Source: an uncultured Lachnospira sp. (lineage in GTDB: Bacteria; Bacillota; Clostridia; Lachnospirales; Lachnospiraceae). Taken from it: 64,000 nt of DNA. The DNA is taken from positions 1-64,000 of the forward strand of contig CAKRIN010000005.1 of assembly GCA_934343805.1 (NCBI GenBank). Reading direction: 5' to 3'. The translations under genes and the position numbers were made by a program. Below the pieces are notes generated by a model. The model made no database searches. It was not told the DNA's origin and saw nothing but the letters and a program-made list of their open reading frames with translations. This document shows, in pieces, positions 61,740 through 64,000 of the stretch. Every line of letters starts with the position of its first letter. The stretch's first letter is position 1.

Positions 61740-63044
61740 ATGAAAGGAAAGCTTACAGGAAAAGAAAAGAGATGGATAATGTATGATGTGGGTAACTCTG
61801 CATTTACATTGCTTATATCAACAATAATGCCAATATATTTTAATTATCTTGCTGGAAATGCCGGACTTTCTTCAGTTGATTATCTTGCGTACTGGGGATA
61901 TGCAGCATCTATATGTACAATAATAGTTGCAATACTTGGCCCGGTGTGTGGAACGCTGGCTGATACAAGGGGATTTAAGAAACCGGTATTTCTTACTTCA
62001 ATACTTATCGGAACTATCAGCTGTGCTGTACTTGGAGCAATGGTACAGTGGCTGGCATTTCTTATAGTATTTGTAATTGCCAAAGTGGGATTTTCTTCAA
62101 GCCTTGTTTTTTATGATTCAATGCTTGTTGATGTAACAGATGAAAAACGTATGGATTACGTGTCAACTCAGGGATATGCATGGGGATATATAGGAAGCTG
62201 TATACCTTTTGCAGTATGTCTTGTGCTTGTGCTTTGTGCAGACAGGATAGGAATAAGTATGGAACTTGCTATGGGCATTTCATTTGTAATAATAGCATTA
62301 TGGTGGCTTGGAATGTCGGTTCCTCTTGTTAAGAAGTATGAGCAGAAACATTATGTTGAAAAACAGCCACATGCAGTGAGACAGAGCTTTAAACGATTAG
62401 GGGGTACATTTAAGAATATCAGAAAGGAAAAGCATGTGTTCATGTTTCTTCTGGCATTTTTCTTCTATATTGATGGAGTGTATACTATTATTGATATGGC
62501 AACAGCATATGGTTCAGCATTGGGACTTGATAGTACTGGCTTACTTCTTGCGCTGCTTGTTACACAGATAGTTGCGTTTCCATGTGCTATATTATTCGGG
62601 CATCTCTCATATAAGGTAAGCACAGAGAAATTAATTACTGTATGTATATTGGCATATCTTGGAATAGCAGTATTTGCAATATTCCTAAGAACACAGCTGC
62701 AGTTCTGGATTCTTGCGATACTTGTGGGAATGTTTCAGGGAGGTATACAGGCATTGTCAAGGTCTTACTTTACAAAGATTATTCCAGAAGAGCGGTCAGG
62801 AGAATATTTTGGACTTATGGATATATGCGGAAAAGGTGCTTCGTTTGTAGGTACTACTATTGTGAGTGTTATTTCGCAGATAACGGGAAATATAAATATC
62901 GGAGTCGGAATGATAGCGATTCTTTTCTGTATAGGAACAGTAATATTCTTCAAATCAGTGTCTATGAATAGAAAACATCAGAAGGTAAGCACAGATAAGG
63001 CTGAAAAGGTTGATACTTCTATTGTGGAAATAGGTGCGATTTAG
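61740..63044 (+). CDS. MFS transporter, UMF1/Atg22-like
   Basis: 434 residues with twelve transmembrane helices. Opening KEKRWIMYDVGNSAFTLLISTIMPIYF and VDVTDEKRMDYVSTQGYAWGYIGS match the UMF1 (unknown major facilitator, Atg22-like) family. Members are thought to export amino acids or other small metabolites. ATG 61740 is 2 bp after the upstream phospholipase-like stop. It ends with a hydrophilic tail and a strong terminator follows. Confidence 0.9.
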   Translation: MKGKLTGKEKRWIMYDVGNSAFTLLISTIMPIYFNYLAGNAGLSSVDYLAYWGYAASICTIIVAILGPVCGTLADTRGFKKPVFLTSILIGTISCAVLGAMVQWLAFLIVFVIAKVGFSSSLVFYDSMLVDVTDEKRMDYVSTQGYAWGYIGSCIPFAVCLVLVLCADRIGISMELAMGISFVIIALWWLGMSVPLVKKYEQKHYVEKQPHAVRQSFKRLGGTFKNIRKEKHVFMFLLAFFFYIDGVYTIIDMATAYGSALGLDSTGLLLALLVTQIVAFPCAILFGHLSYKVSTEKLITVCILAYLGIAVFAIFLRTQLQFWILAILVGMFQGGIQALSRSYFTKIIPEERSGEYFGLMDICGKGASFVGTTIVSVISQITGNINIGVGMIAILFCIGTVIFFKSVSMNRKHQKVSTDKAEKVDTSIVEIGAI

Positions 63045-63110
63045 TTCCGATTTTTACAATTTTAAATATTAATGAGGTCGTACAATTCAAAACATACAAT
63101 GACTAAGGCA

Positions 63111-63155
63111 AAGGCGCCCAGCACAGTGAAATCCACTGTCTGGGTGCCTTTTCTG
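63111..63155 (+). terminator. Terminator of the UMF1 transporter gene
   Basis: AAGGCGCCCAGCACAGTG and CACTGTCTGGGTGCCTT form a long stem with minor mismatches, then TTTTCTG. Confidence 0.9.
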
Positions 63156-63211
63156 TATTATTAGGTTATAGATGCAGAGGGCCGGGAAGATATGTAGAAA
63201 GGATGGTAGTT

Positions 63212-63538
63212 ATGGGAGCAAGAATAGAAGAACATCCAATATTGGGAAAACAGGAAAAAGGAAGACTTGTAACATTTTATTTTGATGGAAGAGAACTGAC
63301 TGGCTATGAGGGAGAGCCTATAGCTGCAGCTCTTAAAGCACAAGGGGTTATGATACACAGATACACCAAAAAAGAACATAAACCAAGAGGAATATTCTGT
63401 GCAATAGGAAGATGTACAGACTGTGTTATGGTAGTCAATGGAAAGCCTAATATAAGGACATGCGTTACGCCTCTTGAAGAAGGTATGAAGGTACAGACAC
63501 AGTATGGTGTCAGTGAAAAACCATTTGACGAGCAGTAG
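63212..63538 (+). CDS. 2Fe-2S ferredoxin-like subunit of an FAD-dependent dehydrogenase
   Basis: 108 residues from ATG 63212 (AGAAAGGA 8 bp before; the ATG at 63203 touches the RBS). The 2Fe-2S fold carries CAIGRCTDCVMVVNGKPNIRTC, with Cys in C-x4-C-x2-C and a fourth about 12 residues later. It resembles the small HcnA/SoxA-N domain subunit of proline, sarcosine and hydrogen-cyanide-type amine dehydrogenases. The next gene, an FAD oxidoreductase 18 bp downstream, is its partner. The acceptor and amine substrate are unknown. Confidence 0.88.
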   Translation: MGARIEEHPILGKQEKGRLVTFYFDGRELTGYEGEPIAAALKAQGVMIHRYTKKEHKPRGIFCAIGRCTDCVMVVNGKPNIRTCVTPLEEGMKVQTQYGVSEKPFDEQ

Positions 63539-63556
63539 AGGAAAGGAAGTGTAAGT

Positions 63557-64000
63557 ATGAAACGTTTTGACCTTATTATAGTAGGTGCAGGACCATCTGG
63601 TTTATCAGCAGCGATTGAGGCAGCAAAGAGAGGTCTTGAGGTAGTAGTATTCGATGAAAATGAGAAGCCGGGAGGTCAGCTGTTTAAGCAGATACATAAA
63701 TTCTTCGGTTCTAAGGAACATAAGGCTAAGATAAGAGGATTCAAGATTGGACAGGATCTCTTAAAGGAAGCTGATGAAGCTGGAGTAAAGGTTGTTCTTA
63801 ATGCAATAGTCTGTGGTATGTATCAGGATAAGGAGATCACAGTAAGAATAGGTGATGAAATACATCATTTCAAAGGTGATTCAATAATAATTGCAACAGG
63901 TGCTGCAGAGAACATGGTTACATTTCCTGGATGGACGTTACCTGGAGTAATAGGTGCAGGTGCAGCACAGACAATGATGAATCTTCATGGAGTTAAGCCG
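63557..64000 (+). CDS. FAD-dependent oxidoreductase, N-terminal part
   Basis: The first 148 residues of a gene that runs off the window. The dinucleotide motif IIVGAGPSGLSAAIEAAKRG at about 7-26 and PGGQLFKQIHKFFGS follow the HcnB/sarcosine-oxidase-alpha-type pattern, with a second strand IIIATGAAENMVTFPGWTLPGV near 115-137. It would oxidise an amino acid or amine and pass electrons to the 2Fe-2S subunit. GAAAGGAAG RBS, ATG 63557. Further genes of the operon are probably outside. Confidence 0.88.
   Translation, partial: MKRFDLIIVGAGPSGLSAAIEAAKRGLEVVVFDENEKPGGQLFKQIHKFFGSKEHKAKIRGFKIGQDLLKEADEAGVKVVLNAIVCGMYQDKEITVRIGDEIHHFKGDSIIIATGAAENMVTFPGWTLPGVIGAGAAQTMMNLHGVKP

Noticed and set aside
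1-64000. Insertion sequences, prophage, tRNA or rRNA genes
   Set aside because: No transposase other than the Rpn protein, no phage structural genes and no tRNA-like cloverleaf were found by reading both strands; small RNAs without promoters could be missed.

Overview
The window is AT-rich, tightly packed bacterial DNA without tRNA or rRNA genes. Gene content points to an anaerobic gut Firmicute of the Lachnospiraceae: FprA flavo-diiron protein, iron-sulfur L-serine dehydratase, DUF4317 and DUF5662 proteins, an Rpn-type nuclease and a large secreted family-9 pectate lyase. The combination of pectin degradation and a large extra replicon fits Lachnospira (Eubacterium) eligens. That species call is an inference.

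The centre (about 22.1-29.9 kb) is a replication and partition module. It holds a tyrosine recombinase with degenerate catalytic residues, a candidate replication initiator (23378-24775), an AT-rich tract with six clear and one degenerate 25-bp iterons (25012-25466), a zinc-finger/helix-turn-helix protein (25528-26703), parB and parA (27348-29371), and a 360-bp array of the palindrome TGAACTNAGTTCA. Next to the array is one near-canonical chromosomal-type parS site. A further copy of the palindrome lies 3 bp upstream of the rep promoter. Gene orientation switches here: to the left 16 of 19 genes are on the minus strand, to the right 25 of 30 are on the plus strand. This is what a bidirectional origin with leading-strand bias would give. 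Glutamyl-tRNA synthetase nearby suggests a chromid rather than a dispensable plasmid, unless another copy exists elsewhere.

Left arm (0-22 kb): a DegV tail, a pyrophosphatase-like/Nudix fusion, an operon gltX - thioredoxin-reductase-like - Nudix - two-subunit ABC exporter - cardiolipin synthase, a Cof phosphatase, a diguanylate cyclase, an operon for amino-acid symporter - asparaginase - DeoR regulator, a 775-residue coiled-coil protein, FprA and an iron alcohol dehydrogenase.

Right arm (29.9-64 kb): acyl-ACP thioesterase, MATE exporter, sdaAB/sdaAA, a chemoreceptor, then a lipid-type cluster (TetR; PlsC acyltransferase; AMP-ligase; stand-alone acyl carrier protein; patatin; flavodoxin-like reductase; SGNH hydrolase; second PlsC). 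After it come the pectate lyase, an ABC-F protein, a GntR regulator divergent from a GPH sugar symporter, an Rpn nuclease, an Eis-like acetyltransferase, two zinc-dependent phospholipase C-like proteins and the start of a 2Fe-2S/FAD dehydrogenase operon.

Two families of very large imperfect palindromes occupy several intergenic spaces: family A at 1036-1540 and 9928-10186, and family B three times around the AMP-ligase and acyl carrier protein genes. I know of no name for either. The pectate lyase has a run of nine G inside its candidate promoter spacer, a possible phase-variable switch.
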